Origin: Anisakis pegreffii
Taxonomy: Eukaryota > Nematoda > Chromadorea > Rhabditida > Anisakidae
Length of the DNA stretch: 64,000 nucleotides
NCBI GenBank assembly: GCA_035041965.1
Contig: JAPYMA010000467.1
Location: 1 to 64,000 of the forward strand
Direction of reading: 5' to 3'
Numbering within the stretch: the first letter of the stretch is position 1; each line of letters begins with the position of its first letter. The position numbers were made by a program, and so were the translations under genes. Positions 40,937-55,155 of the stretch are shown here, one piece after another. A model generated the notes under the pieces. That model searched no databases and was not told where the DNA came from. It saw only the letters and a program-made list of their open reading frames with translations.

Positions 40937-42628
40937 TTTGATTTAACTCGCTTAAAGTACATTAGATTGAATCAGATTCGCTCCATCCATCATTATACTT
41001 TATTTGATCGGAGCAAGCCATCATTTTTATTGAACATCTCACATATTCGACATTGTCACCTCGTCCATGAGAAATGTGATCAGCGACCAAGCCTTTCCAG
41101 ATCACGTCCATGAGAAATGTTCGTTAGCTGTTTTTGCAGAATGATTGTGCATAAATGTGAGGAATGAGCATAACTGGATTCATTCTTAACTGTGTTCATG
41201 GAAATTTATTATGTAAATGCGTGCTAGGGCATTACAGGCCAATTCCACCTTGAAAGAAGTTATGGGTATGATTCATTGTTGATCACTGCATTCATCAACT
41301 ATGACGAGTAATAACAGACAGAATTTGTACTCGTTTCTACTGACTGATAAGGAAACAAAACGAACGCATTCATCACATTTACATTCAGTGGTTTCGTTTT
41401 GATGAGATGTGACTTATTTTTATGACGACAATGAGGATAGCTGCACGGTTCGAAACTTGTGAGTGCGTGCAACCGAGCAAATGAATGCTTTCATGCGATA
41501 TTAGTAGTCTGCAGCAGCACCACTCAAATAGCATGAATACTTCTTATTCTGAACGAATCAGTGTGAACAGCAGTATGCATTTGGTCACGATTTATTGTTT
41601 TCATCTATGATCAGTATCGGACACATACGAATTCATAGGTACAAATTGAATCGGAACACGATGCATAACTCCTGTTTTGTTCAGTCTGTGGCCTTATGGA
41701 TGATAATTAATGCAGTTATTCGTTGACAGCATTCCCTTTATGTTCAACTTTTAATGCAGCCATCCGATTTCAGAATCCATCGACAAAGTGTTCACATCAG
41801 CATAACTCGATAATCGCTTATGATCGCTCCGAACCAATTAACAACATATCTAACGATCCATGCATCACTGAGCTTCTTGAACCAGCACATGCAAATGCAA
41901 GTTTTTAATTACGCACGATTGCTGGATGTTTAGATGAAATCAGTTCCCATCATTCCATCTTTATCCAAGCACACTCCAGTTATCACTTCTGGTGAACATA
42001 CGGAGTTGTATTCATTGCCATTCTATCAATTGTTGTTATGATTTGTGGACTGACTGTAAGACATTTGTTCAAAAGATGTGAGTAGGTTTACTTTCTAACT
42101 GAAACAGTTTTGTGTTGTGATGTGCATATAAGATTATATTAGATAGGAGGCGAATTGGTTGATACTCATAATTGTGATAGCAAAATGATAAGAATTTTGG
42201 AAGAGGTACATGATCAAAGTGGTTCGATAGATGTTGCATTTTTGGGATAGCGGACAGATGAAAGCGTTCAATTTTGGAGATGTTAAGGAAGGAGAGCAAT
42301 GAATAGTGAAGAGAGCGCGGATTGGGCAGATCAGAGTAAGCTTGTTATATTACGGTACATGGTCATTCGTTTTCAGTATGATCATCAGTGATTTTTCACA
42401 TCAAATTACACATCATCTTTTTTTATTCTTTGCTTCATTGTAACCTTCACTCTCAACCAGTTTTCTCCTTTATTTTCCACTCCTCAATCATATTATTAAG
42501 GGAACACTCCCATTTCTCTATCTCTGTTTCTGTTTACTCTCCTTTTAAGCCGCTTTATTTCCTCAATTTTCGCCATCATCATGAGCTTAGGTTTTGAGGC
42601 TAAAATGAAGCAATTTTCAACAATCAAA

Positions 42629-42778
42629 GCAGTGATAACCCGAGTTGAACCAGTTTCAAAATTTATTTCTTTATATTGCCTTCATCAACATTTCTTCTCT
42701 TTTTATAAAATTCATTTTACTTTCCTCTGAACCAAATCAAACCAAATCAGCGATAACCCGAGTTGAACCATCTTTAAA
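42629..42778. repeat. Short direct repeat pair
   Basis: GATAACCCGAGTTGAACCA occurs at about 42634 and again at about 42752, about 118 bases apart, with some similarity around it. Function unknown; it may be a local duplication. Confidence 0.7.
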
Positions 42779-42949
42779 CAGATGTAATATAAGCGACGTT
42801 TGTCTTTGAATGTAATCATTTCATGTATAACTTTAAACTGAACGCACTCAGAAGAACTGGAAAATATTAGATTTTAAGCAATTGAAAATAAGTTCGAATA
42901 AATACTGAATGAATGGTTTGTGCAGAGTGATATATAACTACGTCGGTAT

Positions 42950-44135
42950 GCAGAAATGAGAGGAGATGGTCGGTTAAATGTTGTTTTTGGGAAGTGTTTT
43001 TATGTTGTTGCCTCAGATGACCTTTTGATGTGACACTCGTAAATAAGTGATGAGAGTTTGTTTATTGTCGATGGTGTTATTGGTTATTGGGTCGGTTGTG
43101 TTTATGAAAGAAGACTGATGGACGGATTACGAGAGTGCATCGAGGATGCTTTTTATGTTCGTGCGTGGTACGATGACCACCGCTAGAAATTGTTTTCCTC
43201 GTTGACCATTCTGACTACTGCATCTAGCCTTATGAATAATCTCTTCATTCACACACTCTTCACTCAATTGCAACTTACCCTTAAATGAGATTGTTGCTTT
43301 GCAACAGTGCGAGATGTTGTTGGCTGGCTGTTTTCACAAATAATTTTCGACTGACCACTCTCTTGCGTCTGTGTCTCATCGTTTGCTGTAGTCTATATTG
43401 TTTTGATGGTTGCTCGCTGGATGCAGGGCGCATAAGTGACCTCGAATGACCGCTAGGGGCGGCGTGTTTTACGAGGAAGGGAAGAGTAAAGGTTATTGAT
43501 GCGTTGTTGTTATATCAACAGACAGGCATTCTCGATGGTCAGGCAACCTTTATAAGAACGATTCGTTTTTTATTCATATTTTTCTTTGTGAAGAATTTAG
43601 TGGCTTCGGTTGATTGTCAACTCTTAGGAACGGTTCGGCGAATTTTGATGTATTTTATCGAACCATCGGTGATGCACATCGCAGCATAACTTTTTGAATG
43701 GTAGTTTCGATGATAAAATATGTCTGCACGTATATACATCGGTTAGTAATTTCGTGAATGTTAACATTTGAAGATTTTTCTCATCAACATTACTTGAATT
43801 CATTTCTCCTCTAGCGTATCTTCTTCAATTCGAAGTTCCAGATGTCTCTGCACCATGCCCAACTGCTACCTTTATCATCATCCGAATATCTCACATCTGA
43901 ATTCTTAATTTTCATCGTTCCTCAGTCCCGAATTCTCATTTCTTCTCTCATCCACACTTATTGCATTATTCTATCAACTTCATCTTCACCATATTTACCT
44001 CTAGTTCTTTTTAGTAATATTCTTAACTTGACAGCTAATCAATGCTCACAAAACATCCATAAAACTATATCATATCACATCGTATTTGCAAAAATGAGAG
44101 GGGATGGTCGGTTAAATGTTGTTTTTGAGAAATGC
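42950..44135. repeat. Dispersed 45-bp direct repeat
   Basis: GATGGTCGGTTAAATGTTG, with about 25 more nearly identical bases around it, appears near 42964-43000 and near 44100-44138, about 1.1 kb apart in the same orientation. I see no terminal repeats. It may be a fragment of an interspersed element. Confidence 0.7.
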
Positions 44136-47100
44136 TGTAATCAACACATCATATTTATGCCTTTATTCATCGACATTGTTCCATCGATCCTGACTCTTGC
44201 TCAATTTTAAAAGAGTTTAGTTAGTGATTAGTCGTTAGTAAGTGAGTCATTCCAAAATTTTCATGATGGAACTTGTCGATAAGCGAAGCAATCACTCGCT
44301 AATATATGATTAGATTTGAGATGTTCAATCATAATAATCATCAAGAGACGTTACATAGTTGTTATACTTAAATGATGATTGCTTTGTTAAGAGTCATAAT
44401 ATTGCAACATAAAAAGTATTAATTCAGATCAATGACCTACAAATAAACTTACCATATAGGTCATCATGATTATGAATATTGCTGTGCTGTAATCAGCACC
44501 GTTCCGAATAATACTTACCTACATTCGAAACAATTCAATTCATATGTCATTTACATCATTTCGCTTCGTTTTCTTTTACTTTATTTCATCATCAGTAACC
44601 ATTTCAATCGTTTCTTTTCTCCTCTCTTCCTTTACTGTTCCCCTGTTGTATTTATCGAGAATAATAATGTCCTTATTGCTGCTCATGAAAATGCTGACCA
44701 ACAACATACTAATCAAATACACATAATCATAAAGACACCGTATGTTGGTGCAGAAAGCAGTGGGCGAAAACCGATGCGAGACGGTTAGAAAGTGGTCAAT
44801 TTGATAGCAAGAATATTTGTGGCAGCTGTGTCGGCCAGCCGACCCTAACTAGAGATAATGCAGATGCAGAAAGAACTAGAGAAAGAGAAAGGGTTGACCT
44901 CATAGTAACAAAATGCATTCAATCCACTTTTTGATTGTAACATTTGTTTTGTTTACATATTTCATGCAACATTCTCTCGTCGACCATCTTCTTCTCTCGC
45001 AGTTGACAGCTTAACCTTAATTGCCTATCTCTGATCCACCTCCTCTTCAATACATGAAATCTGTTCCACTCCGTTCCAATCACAATTTTCCATTGACTAA
45101 TGTCTTATATATTGCTGTTATCGTATACCCACACCAAAAGCCTTCTTCACTTCTCGTATTCTCGTTCTCTGTCCACTTGCGTTCCGTTGAGTGACCAATG
45201 GCGATAATTGCAACCAACCCTTCCCATGCTGATTAAACGCTCCCATCTCCTCACCCTCCCATCGAATACGAATATTGTTTACGGCTTTGACCAGCACATA
45301 TCAATCAGCACTAAACCAAACATATCGTAGACTGATAGGTTGCTTCTATACTGTATGCATTGAGTTACGGTGAAAAATGCTACACGTTATCACATCATTA
45401 ATGGATCTTTCAGTAGCATTTCATTCAATCAGCAGTGATTGATGTTTCATTCAAGTGAATTTTATTGTAAAACAATATTGAAATTCATAACAAGTTGATG
45501 ATAAGAAGTCGTATTTCTGTGATAATTTAATAACGATCTTCTAACAGTATCAAAATTACAATGAACTTTCCTAGTCTAATTTCATCCTTATCACTCTTCT
45601 TCAAATTCGTTTCGAATTATCATTGAATAAAAATTCGATTTTGTTTGCTATTATCCAACCCTCTACAATTGTCAACAATCACAACCATCTCGTTGTACTT
45701 ATTATGTAACATCGATTTGTGAAGTTCACTACTTCTTCATTGAAAACTTCCTATTTGCTACTGCTACTCTCATGCTCCTCGCTGTAGGTTCACATCAAAA
45801 TCAACTCTCATCTCATCTTCAGTATCCTTGTAACTCGATCACCTACCTCACCGCATTGCACATCTCTTTACGTTGCCTATTCGATTCGCTGCATTTCTAC
45901 TTTCATTCTTTCCTTTTTAAACTTTCATTTTCATCTACATATCTATGAAACGATTCCATATGTTCACTGTAAGATATGCTGTCATCTGTAAATTTAAACT
46001 TGCTCCTTTAGATTTCAAACGACCATTTCAAATATATCCGATTTGTTTTAGCAATACGAACACAGCTCGCTTTTAGTCTTATTCGGCATATCGAATATAT
46101 GAGATAAAAAGAAAGCATTACTGAGATAGATATTATACGTTTGCTGAGATATTAGTTCTTTCCTTCAATCAACTTGAATGTTTATGTGGCGCGTACATGA
46201 ATCACGTTCATATTGATCACCGTTGAAAAAAATTTACAGTAGGTCTTTCAGTACGCATATCGTTGTTGAACCTCACTTTGGAGTATTTATATTTTAAGTG
46301 ATGCGTGCTGCTTCCATCTTACTGCCTCATTCAACTCTTCATCATCAACGAAATGTCATTTCTGAAGCAACAATTTTTTTTGCCGAATGAATGGGTTGAT
46401 ATTCGTATCGAAAACACTTGTAATCTTCTCTGAGTTGCTGTTCCAGTGACGAGTAAGTAGAATGTGAATGATTTGTTTTTGTGTACGGATACTTTTACAT
46501 AATATGATACATATGATTAGGCATGAAAGTTGATGTTGTTTATAGTTTGGCGTGCATTTTGCAAATTTGACAGTCACGTTAGTTGAGAAATGTATGGGTA
46601 GAGGTGAAGTGAGTTGGAATATCATGATTAACAATAGCTGGTTTGAAGTAGTTTGAAGAACTCAGGTTTGAGAGTCATTTTGAGATTTCGGAAACAGAAG
46701 CAGGAATTCATCTGTGATGCTGATAGATCAGAATTTGGCATTCAGCTGCAATGAACATTATTTTCTGATATGTACTGGTGAATGAGCATGTCATGGATAT
46801 GAGAATTATCCACTGAAGTGTCGTTATTCCGATTGTGATAATAAAAGCAATAATAATAATTACTATAGCAGTGGTAGTAATGGAATATGCCATGTATATG
46901 AAATAGCTCTTTACGTCCACGTATACGAACTGTTCCATCAACAATCAGTACCTCCAAATTCGTAATCTCTTTCGACAAATAACTTCGAATCGTTTCTTTA
47001 TCCGTTCATTTTATTTCATCTCCTTCTTACCAAACACCTTTTAGGAAAATGAAATAATTGAGTATTGATATGATAGACGATGTTGGATGGATTTTCTGAT

Positions 47101-50100
47101 ATTCGTTTATATTAGAGGCAACCACCCTCAAAAGTGCTCTTTGATGTGAGATATAAAGATACGATAGGGCAAAAGCTGATCAAAGGATAAATGAGTGTAT
47201 GCAATTTTTATTCAATTTATCAGGGAATGATCATTGTCATTGCTGCAGTTCTAAACTAACAGATGTGCTGTTAGAAATGTTGAATGGGGTGCAGTAATGT
47301 CATCACTTTTTTGATTTCTTAGTTCTTAATTATTGTTTTGCTTGTGATTATTCCAGTATAAGTGTTTAGGATGGAGGATCGAGGATTAATATTGCATTTT
47401 AGAATTGTTATCAGTGGAATTGCAAAAAGGATTACGACGTGTGATAATGACGCATCTATTCATAGTAATTGCAGATGCAGTAATATTACCATATGATATG
47501 GAACCGCTTGATTTCATACTGTTGTTCAGATTCGATTCAATATCGATCGCACCAAAGCAACGCTCCACCATCAATTACAAACCGCACTTTTCAAATCATT
47601 CGGCACTGCCTATCATCATGGAACTCTTTTGTATTCTTTCTCTACCCTAGCAATAAATGTTATGATCAGTCCGGTGGATGGATCTTTACGTACTCCGCTG
47701 CATCTCTGTTCGGATTATTTCATCGATTATGCGTTTATCCCACCCAGTTATATCACTGTTCTCTCAACCACTGCAACTGCAGTTGTGATCAGATCCTCCC
47801 GAAAGTACGAATAAATACCACCATTTCGAAATAAACAAAAAATTTGTCTTTTTTGTCGTTCAGTTCGATGACACTTCATGGAAACAATGTCGACTCAGTA
47901 ACTCAGAATGTTTAAATACTCGCTGGTTTTCTCGGCGCTCGTTTCTGCGCATATCTCGAACTGCGATCGATCGATCATATGTTTGTCGAAACGCAACTAA
48001 ACTCTGCTTTCTGAGAAGTAGAATCAAACAGTCAGAATTGATTAGCATTCAGCAATTCGACATCGTTACAAAATTTTCCTTGCACTTTCATCGCTTTCTA
48101 TTACAGCTTCACTTCATTTTTATTCTCAGCATTTGCATTTGCATACTGCATTCCATTCACTCCTTCTCTCTTACCGATTATCCATTTCTTCGAAAATAGA
48201 TAGTTATCACTGAATGCATATCAGTTTTATCACAATAACAAATTGTACTCTTCCAAGTGACATTAACAATAATGCTGTTTGCGTATTGATGGCGTAATAG
48301 TTCAGTTTATGGATGCGATTCTTCTCGTTGGTAAGAGAAGAATTGTGACTGAGTTGAATTGTGAGTGCAGGTGGACATTTTTATTGATAGAATTGAAACT
48401 GATTGATTTCATAAACACATTTAGAGAGGGACAGTGAACAGAATAAGAGGGCAAATTCAAGTTTAGTCTTCGTAAAGTATTTTATGCAGTCTTCTTTCTC
48501 ATTTCAGTTCGTATTCGGAAGTAGAATCGACTTAAGTTTACTTCTGCAAACAAATAAACGAACGTTCCAAACTCATTCTAAAGGTTACACCGAAGAACTA
48601 TGTATATCTTTTCTTGCACTTGCGCTTTCAAGAATCGTTGTTATTTTGCATCGTGTTCCATTACTAAATGCTGTTGTTTGATTCCTTATTGCAAACAACT
48701 ACCCAGCTACAGTCACTCATTGATCCCATTCTACTTGCTCACTTCGATTACATTCTTCAGTGAACGATTCATTTCTTCGAATAATCGGCGCTAATAACTG
48801 CAATAACTCTCAAAAGGCCTTGATCTCTTGACCAAAACAGTCGTCATTTAAGTGCTCTGATGTCTTATTTTTGCACGCAGTTGTCAAGAATTTTTTTTAA
48901 TTTTTAACACAGTTTTGCACATTGCCTTACGCAAAATCAAAATGTTACCTTGTTACCGTATCACTTTGTTCACACACAAATTCTCATCAATGAGATACAT
49001 AAAAGTACTCGTTAGAAAAACAGTAGCATTTGCCGTTGCTATATGCGTGTTTGTTGCTTATGCCCCACGTTATCCTCAAAGTACATTCATCTATCCAACC
49101 GTCCGACTCCTTTCTGACACATCCAACAACGATCGTATCCTTCACTTCTCTCCTTCTTTCCTTACCTAGAATGCACATAGCCTCATTGATACGTTCAATC
49201 TTTAATATCCTCATATTTTTATTCCTTCGTCATCCTTGCGAATAATCTGACAATCAGTGTTTATTTCAAGACGTTTATCTTGATTCATCATATCTTCTTG
49301 CTGCAGTAAACTCAAATGTAAACCTCATTTAAGGTGTACATCCTCTGCACATGAATGATTGTAAACCAACACAAAATAACTGCTCTTTGATGTAAAAAGT
49401 GTGTGATAACTGATACGGCTCTGATATAAGTGATATTGGAATATGAGTATGGAGTTAGTTGATAAGATGATTGATACAACGAATAATTTTGTTCGGATAT
49501 TCATTCTGTGGTTTGGTTGTGCAATAAAATAAAAGTGCAAAGAATAGATTAGAAAAGATGGAATTGAAGTTTGAAAAATAGTTGGATGGAGGGAGGGATG
49601 ATGCGATCGAATAAGACATGAGGCAATAGTAGCTGTGGGTGAAGCAACGATGCATTTATGAAAAAGTGAGAAGAATGACTTATTGTTAGGTTGTATAATG
49701 ATAAGAGATAACAACACTGGTAGTATAAAAAGTACTGCAAGAAGTCACGAAGGATATTCATCTTTGCATTGTTTGGTGACGTTTCTTGTGGAATGAGCCT
49801 TAAACAGAGAAGAACTGAAAAGCAATGGAATGAACGGATGGCACGATGCTATCATATGACAAACCATCCCATTCTTCCTCCTTCCTCAAAACAGTTGGAA
49901 CGTTCCGATGAATACATGCACGTTTGATGGATGTGATGCCTTTTGGTGATTGAAGAACACACTGCTACTCGCTTGGTATAATATACTTATAGGCAGAGTA
50001 GTTAATGTCATTGCAACTCGAATAAACGAACTTCGGAGTAGTGGTATGAGCATGAGTTAGTGGGTTACGATCAAACTGCACATCTTCTATGTCATGAATT

Positions 50101-53100
50101 ATGTTCTTGACGAAAGTTGGTTTATCGCTGGTGATTCTATTAAAAAACATCCTAAAATCTGTGGGATTGGTTATGGCGCTGAATACAGTAGTGATAATTG
50201 GTAGTGGTGATGATAGCTTTTATTATGTTAAAGTGTAAATTATTACTATTGTGATCATCATTTGTTATTAGCACTGTTCACTCAGCGAATGTTGTTCAAA
50301 GTAGAGTTCATGCACTTTTCATCGATGATAGAAATAGCCGAAGAGCGATGTGTAAAATTAAAAGTTTATCATGACTGGAAATTATTATTGGAGGTGATTG
50401 ATATTACAAACGCAAACATGAAGTTAAAAAGAGTGAAGAAGAATCAGAAGTGATGAACGCCAAATGGCCAATAACAAACGTCGAGCTGTTGCTATCAAAC
50501 TAGCAATATCATGGTCTCGTAGTACTTAAGTCAAAAATCTTTACAAAGAGTCAGTCTGAAATGACCTGTAACTATATTCTATGTGTACATCATATCAAAT
50601 ATCATGTGATACCATATCATATCATATACTTCCGCAATACAATCCGAATTACTATCTCATTTCTAATTGTTTATTAAACCATGCACCATGTTTGTGTCTC
50701 ACTACCTTTTAACAGGTGGACATTGTCGTCGTTTATTGCTTTATGATGATCATTATAGATTGTCATTGGCATGCATCTAGCTCTTAATTCACTGAAATGC
50801 AACTTCCGATGTATTGGAGTGATGAAAAAAAGAATTTGATGTTAAATGGATGAGTTGGTTGAATGATGGAACAATTGAATTATGAGAATAGGATTATATG
50901 GAATGAAATTAAAGGGGAATGAAGAGAGAAGAAGTACTCATCGATGGCGAGTGAAAGGTGAGGAAGAGTAACGTAAAACTTGAAGTGAATGGTGATAATG
51001 AATATTATTTATAAATGCACTGATTCGGAATTGAATACGTTCCACTTACAATAAAAAATACTTGTTTGAAGTGATGATGGTCATAGTTGCATGGTATGGT
51101 CATGTCATGGAATTATTCGAATTTTAAAGAATGAGAGGAGAGTTTGATCGTTTGATGCGTGTTGAATGCAACCATAAAGTGCATTTCACATTCTATTATA
51201 ATTTTAAATCAGAATTGTAGTTGTATATGGTTGATGTTGTTTTATATGAAAGGTGGATGTAGGTATTCTGATATGCTCCTGAGATTTGGTTATCATTTTG
51301 ATAAAGACTTCTGATAAGGTTGATTGCTCCTCAGATTTGGTCATTACTCGGAAAATATGTTGCGCGTTGTGCAGAGAAAATAGAGCGTGGACGTTTATAT
51401 GTCGTTGATGGAATGTAAATGATACGTATTACTTGTTCCGTCTGTAATTAGGTGATAAGAATTTTGGGATTCGAAGACAGTTGCTCATTGTAAATACGTT
51501 TGATGATATCAGGTCATGGGAAGAAGTGAATCTTGAGGTTTATGGGACAAATTCATTGCTGAGTTTAATATCACAGAATTGTTTGAAGTATGCCCGCGTC
51601 TATCTTCAATGCTAATGAATAGGATGACGATTCGTTCGGATACTATGACGCTTTCATTTAATCATATCGAGTGTCATTGAAATTGTATGAGTTTTGGTTT
51701 TAGTGTGATTCTTCGTATGATCATTGAAGAGGGATAGTGAGCGCATTCCACATATGATTTGATATTGTCCTTATTCATTTCTGTGAATTACTTTTCGCAT
51801 ATAAATAAACTTTTTAGTTGATGGACATTTTGAAAATATTATGCGTCTTCTTGAAAATAGGAAAAATATTAAATTTGAAAAATTGGAAAGAAACGAAAAG
51901 GTGGTTATGAGAGTGGGAGAGGGGAGTTATAGATTTAGAACGCGGATGAGCAGAGTTGGGGATACAAATGGACATTATCAAAATGAAGTTGAATGGAACT
52001 TGTTTTGAAAGTAGTCGTTGTGTTTTTTAACTAGTTTTTTGAAGGTGGTTTTTGATGTGGTGAGTTAGTTGTGGGGTTGGGTTGTAATAGAAGAATGAAA
52101 GTAATCCTCAGAAAGTACTTCTTGGGAATGATGGGGTTTGATGATTGTAGTTTGGGAAGAAGGAAGAGATTTAGTGAAAGAATGGTAGTGAAGTGTTCAG
52201 TTGATGCTTGATGATGATAGAGTGTCCGTGAGTTGGGTAGCTAAAGAAATTCGGAAGTGGATTCAAGTCTGGTGAGGTGTGAAAGGACAATAGAATGGTG
52301 TCAGCAGTGAGCTGTCGACGAGCTGATATCTGCTGCGCTGCTTGGTCTGGCGACACAAACGGTATCTCATACTACTGCTTCATTTTATAACCACTTATAT
52401 CCAGAGTAATCCCATATCCTGTTTAATCTCTATCTCTATATGTTCCCTAGCTTACTGCATAAAAAGTTTCGTGATAACGGCAGTTTTTCCCTTTTGTCTT
52501 CATACGCGTTTGTATATATCCATCTTACCGTCTTTAATCAAATACTAAGATCTCTGTTTCTTATCAGATGTACACATTTCTCTGAAGTGCATTCGATATC
52601 GAGAAATGTTTTGCAAAGTTCATAAGGGTAAGTTGTTTGCAGTACAATCAGTTCAACGCTACTGCTTAGAGTTTCTGATGATGTTCAATTCCACTCTGCA
52701 TTATCATCAACCAACCGTCCATCTCCATCAGCTGTATGCTACTCGAGCAAAGATAATGTCTTCTCGATGCTAAAATTCGTATTTTATCAGCACTACTAGT
52801 CCCATCCCGACTCAGTTATTTTTCTCCTTCATTTTCTCAACGATCGCTTCCATCTACTTCCCTTGTAGTTAGCCATTAGAACTGCTGCCAGCTAGTGCTG
52901 TATACACTGATGAGTCTTCATGCAGATAACAGAAAAAGGGATGTAAAAGATATCTTTTTATCTGTGCATGTCTTAATCAGTGACCTATCTAGCCGTTTCA
53001 GTGCAATTTAGAAGAATGCAGCGTGCTGCCAAGCGTAAGCCTAAGCCTCCAACTGTCCTTCCTTTAACTTATAACTAAGCGATTTCTACTTCACCTTTCT

Positions 53101-54144
53101 TTACATAACTCTACCCTTTTACTTCACTTTCCACATTACGATACTGATCATCCTCCAGTCCATCATCCTTCTGTTCTTTGTTGCTTTCGATTGATGTTAT
53201 CAAACACTGATCAGATCATCTCGTATCCGGTCTCATTCCACTCCTCTTGAATCAATGAAATTCACTCTTAAATAACAATAATGATTTACAAAAACAAATG
53301 CTGAACGAATGAAACAATAGTGAATTGTTTCGTGAACTTAATATTACTGCTTTCATTGTGCTTGCTTGGACACATCCCATTCAGTTATCATATTCATATC
53401 CTATTCTGTTCCATTATCTTTTCATTACCTTATTCGTAAAACTGTTTCTTTCGTTATCTCTCTAAATTCATTTCATCTTCAATTGTTCGCCAAATCAAAC
53501 CAAGTTTAAAAATGCATTCATTTCATGTTGTTACCAATAATACCACGAGGAAGTAATAACTCGGAGGAGTGATAAACGGAACGTGCACATGCTCATGAGT
53601 AATCACCAAATTGCAACTCATTTATGCAATCTGCACATTTAATCTCGAATTTGTTCATTTCTTGACGTCCTCTCAGTGCTTGTGAATATGCTCACTCGAA
53701 TTCGAACGGCAATGCAATATTCGGTTTTACTTTCAATCTTGCAGTTATCTTTAACTTTATCATTACTCATCAGTGCTGCTTAAAAACAGCACTTTTTTGA
53801 TCAGCATTTTTCTTTGGCCGATTCTTTCATGAAAAACTTATTAATTCTTATTTGTCATTTTCATCACTTTTCTCCCATTTATCCATCACATCTCATGAAA
53901 ATCTTTACAGTTTTCAATACTCATTGTGCAAGAATTTCAAAATTCTCTATTTTTGTTCTCATTCCCTCTCATGTCAATTATTCATTTTTTTAAAATGAAT
54001 AACAAATTTATTCGCTAAAAATTTCGCAGTCAACATCTCAATACTTCTCAGAAATGTCATACGTGTGAAAATATTTTTGTTTGTGAGTTCACTTCGTCAA
54101 GTGAATTGATTAAACACAAATTGAAAACCGTTAGAATGTTGAAA

Positions 54145-54510
54145 TTACAAGACTGCACTGACTAAGAAAATGACAAGTTGAATGAGAAGTGTTATTCGTG
54201 ATATACTTGCGATGAACTTACATTCTTCAGCGATCCCATTCAGCAAACACATTTGTATTTGCACACTCATCATTAAAAAATACGAACAAGCGAGGAGCAT
54301 ACAGCATAGCAAACCGAATATATTGCATCTCGAATTGAGTTTGCAGCTTTTGGGAATAATACTTATGGGAATAATGGAGTATGCTTTGTGCACATTTCTC
54401 TGATTCACGTCCTTAAAATAATTCTTTCGGTCGCGTTTCATTCTTAAACAAATTATTGTTGTAGGGGGTGCGAAGGCATCTAAAAATTTTCTAGGGGGTG
54501 CGGGGGACAA
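54145..54510 (-). other. Hydrophobic frame, possible membrane-protein exon
   Basis: A 121-codon open frame with two strongly hydrophobic stretches (IFGLLCCMLLACSYFLMM, ITLLIQLVIFLVSAVL) joined by a Cys-containing loop. Its N-terminal third runs through the hAT-type terminus at 54430-54529, so the frame as a whole is not a real protein. The downstream part might be an exon. I do not recognise it. Confidence 0.2.
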
Positions 54511-54529
54511 AAAAGGTTGAGAACCACTG
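54430..54529 (-). mobile_element. hAT-type transposon terminus
   Basis: Read on the minus strand, the segment begins CAGTGGTTCTCAACC, a terminus shared by many animal hAT elements, followed by T-run and CCCCC/GGGGG-rich subterminal sequence. I did not find the matching opposite end or an 8-bp target duplication, so this is probably a truncated copy. Confidence 0.6.
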
Positions 54530-55155
54530 GCCTAAGGGGTAGGACTGATCCGTTGAGAGGCTCATGTGCTCGATTCTTGATAAAGTGTGATAACTAGTGA
54601 TGAGTAGTGGATTGAACTGAATTCAGTTCTAGTGAGTTGAGTGTTGTTAGTGCATCAGAGTTGGCATTTCATTCTGCAACACCGTGAGATTATATTCATT
54701 TCTTGAATATTTACGACTAGAAGTTTCATTGAAAGTTCTAGTCGTTAATCGCTTTAAATTTTCTAGTTACCTCAAAATCGTTTAAAAATCGATACACTTC
54801 CTTTTGCAGTGCCTCATTGATTTTCGATCTGTTACGATGTAACGAGATTTAGGATAGATTCTGTCTTATTACATTCAGTGCTGTTACTACATCCGTTGAC
54901 TGGCTCGTGAATGCGATCGATCATTAAGAAACTGAAGAGATCATTCCGTTAAATCATAAATATTTCAGGTGCTGAATGGAGATATGGCAAAATGGTGAAA
55001 TTGAAGTAAATGCAAGCATTTCGTTAGCAGCATCAATCTCTCAGTTCATCGCATCAACGAGAACAGTCCATTCTTTATCTCATCATTAAAAGTCCCATTA
55101 AAAGTTCATTCGATCATCTCTCCGTCAGTGGTTCTTCTCATCATTCCGTCAAGTA

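Larger units (their letters stand above)
33957..55155. other. About 21 kb without a recognised conserved gene
   Basis: AT-rich sequence with many short frames, none with a family signature that I can defend. The first SLC19 exon should lie near its left edge. A hydrophobic minus-strand frame at 34159-34365 (TLIAEVLTARYSITFPMT..) may be a stray exon. Short GC-contrasting patches at 35830-36080 could be old repeats. The region may be long introns of a plus-strand gene reaching the exons at 55-57 kb, or intergenic sequence with lineage-specific genes. Sequence alone does not decide. Confidence 0.5.
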
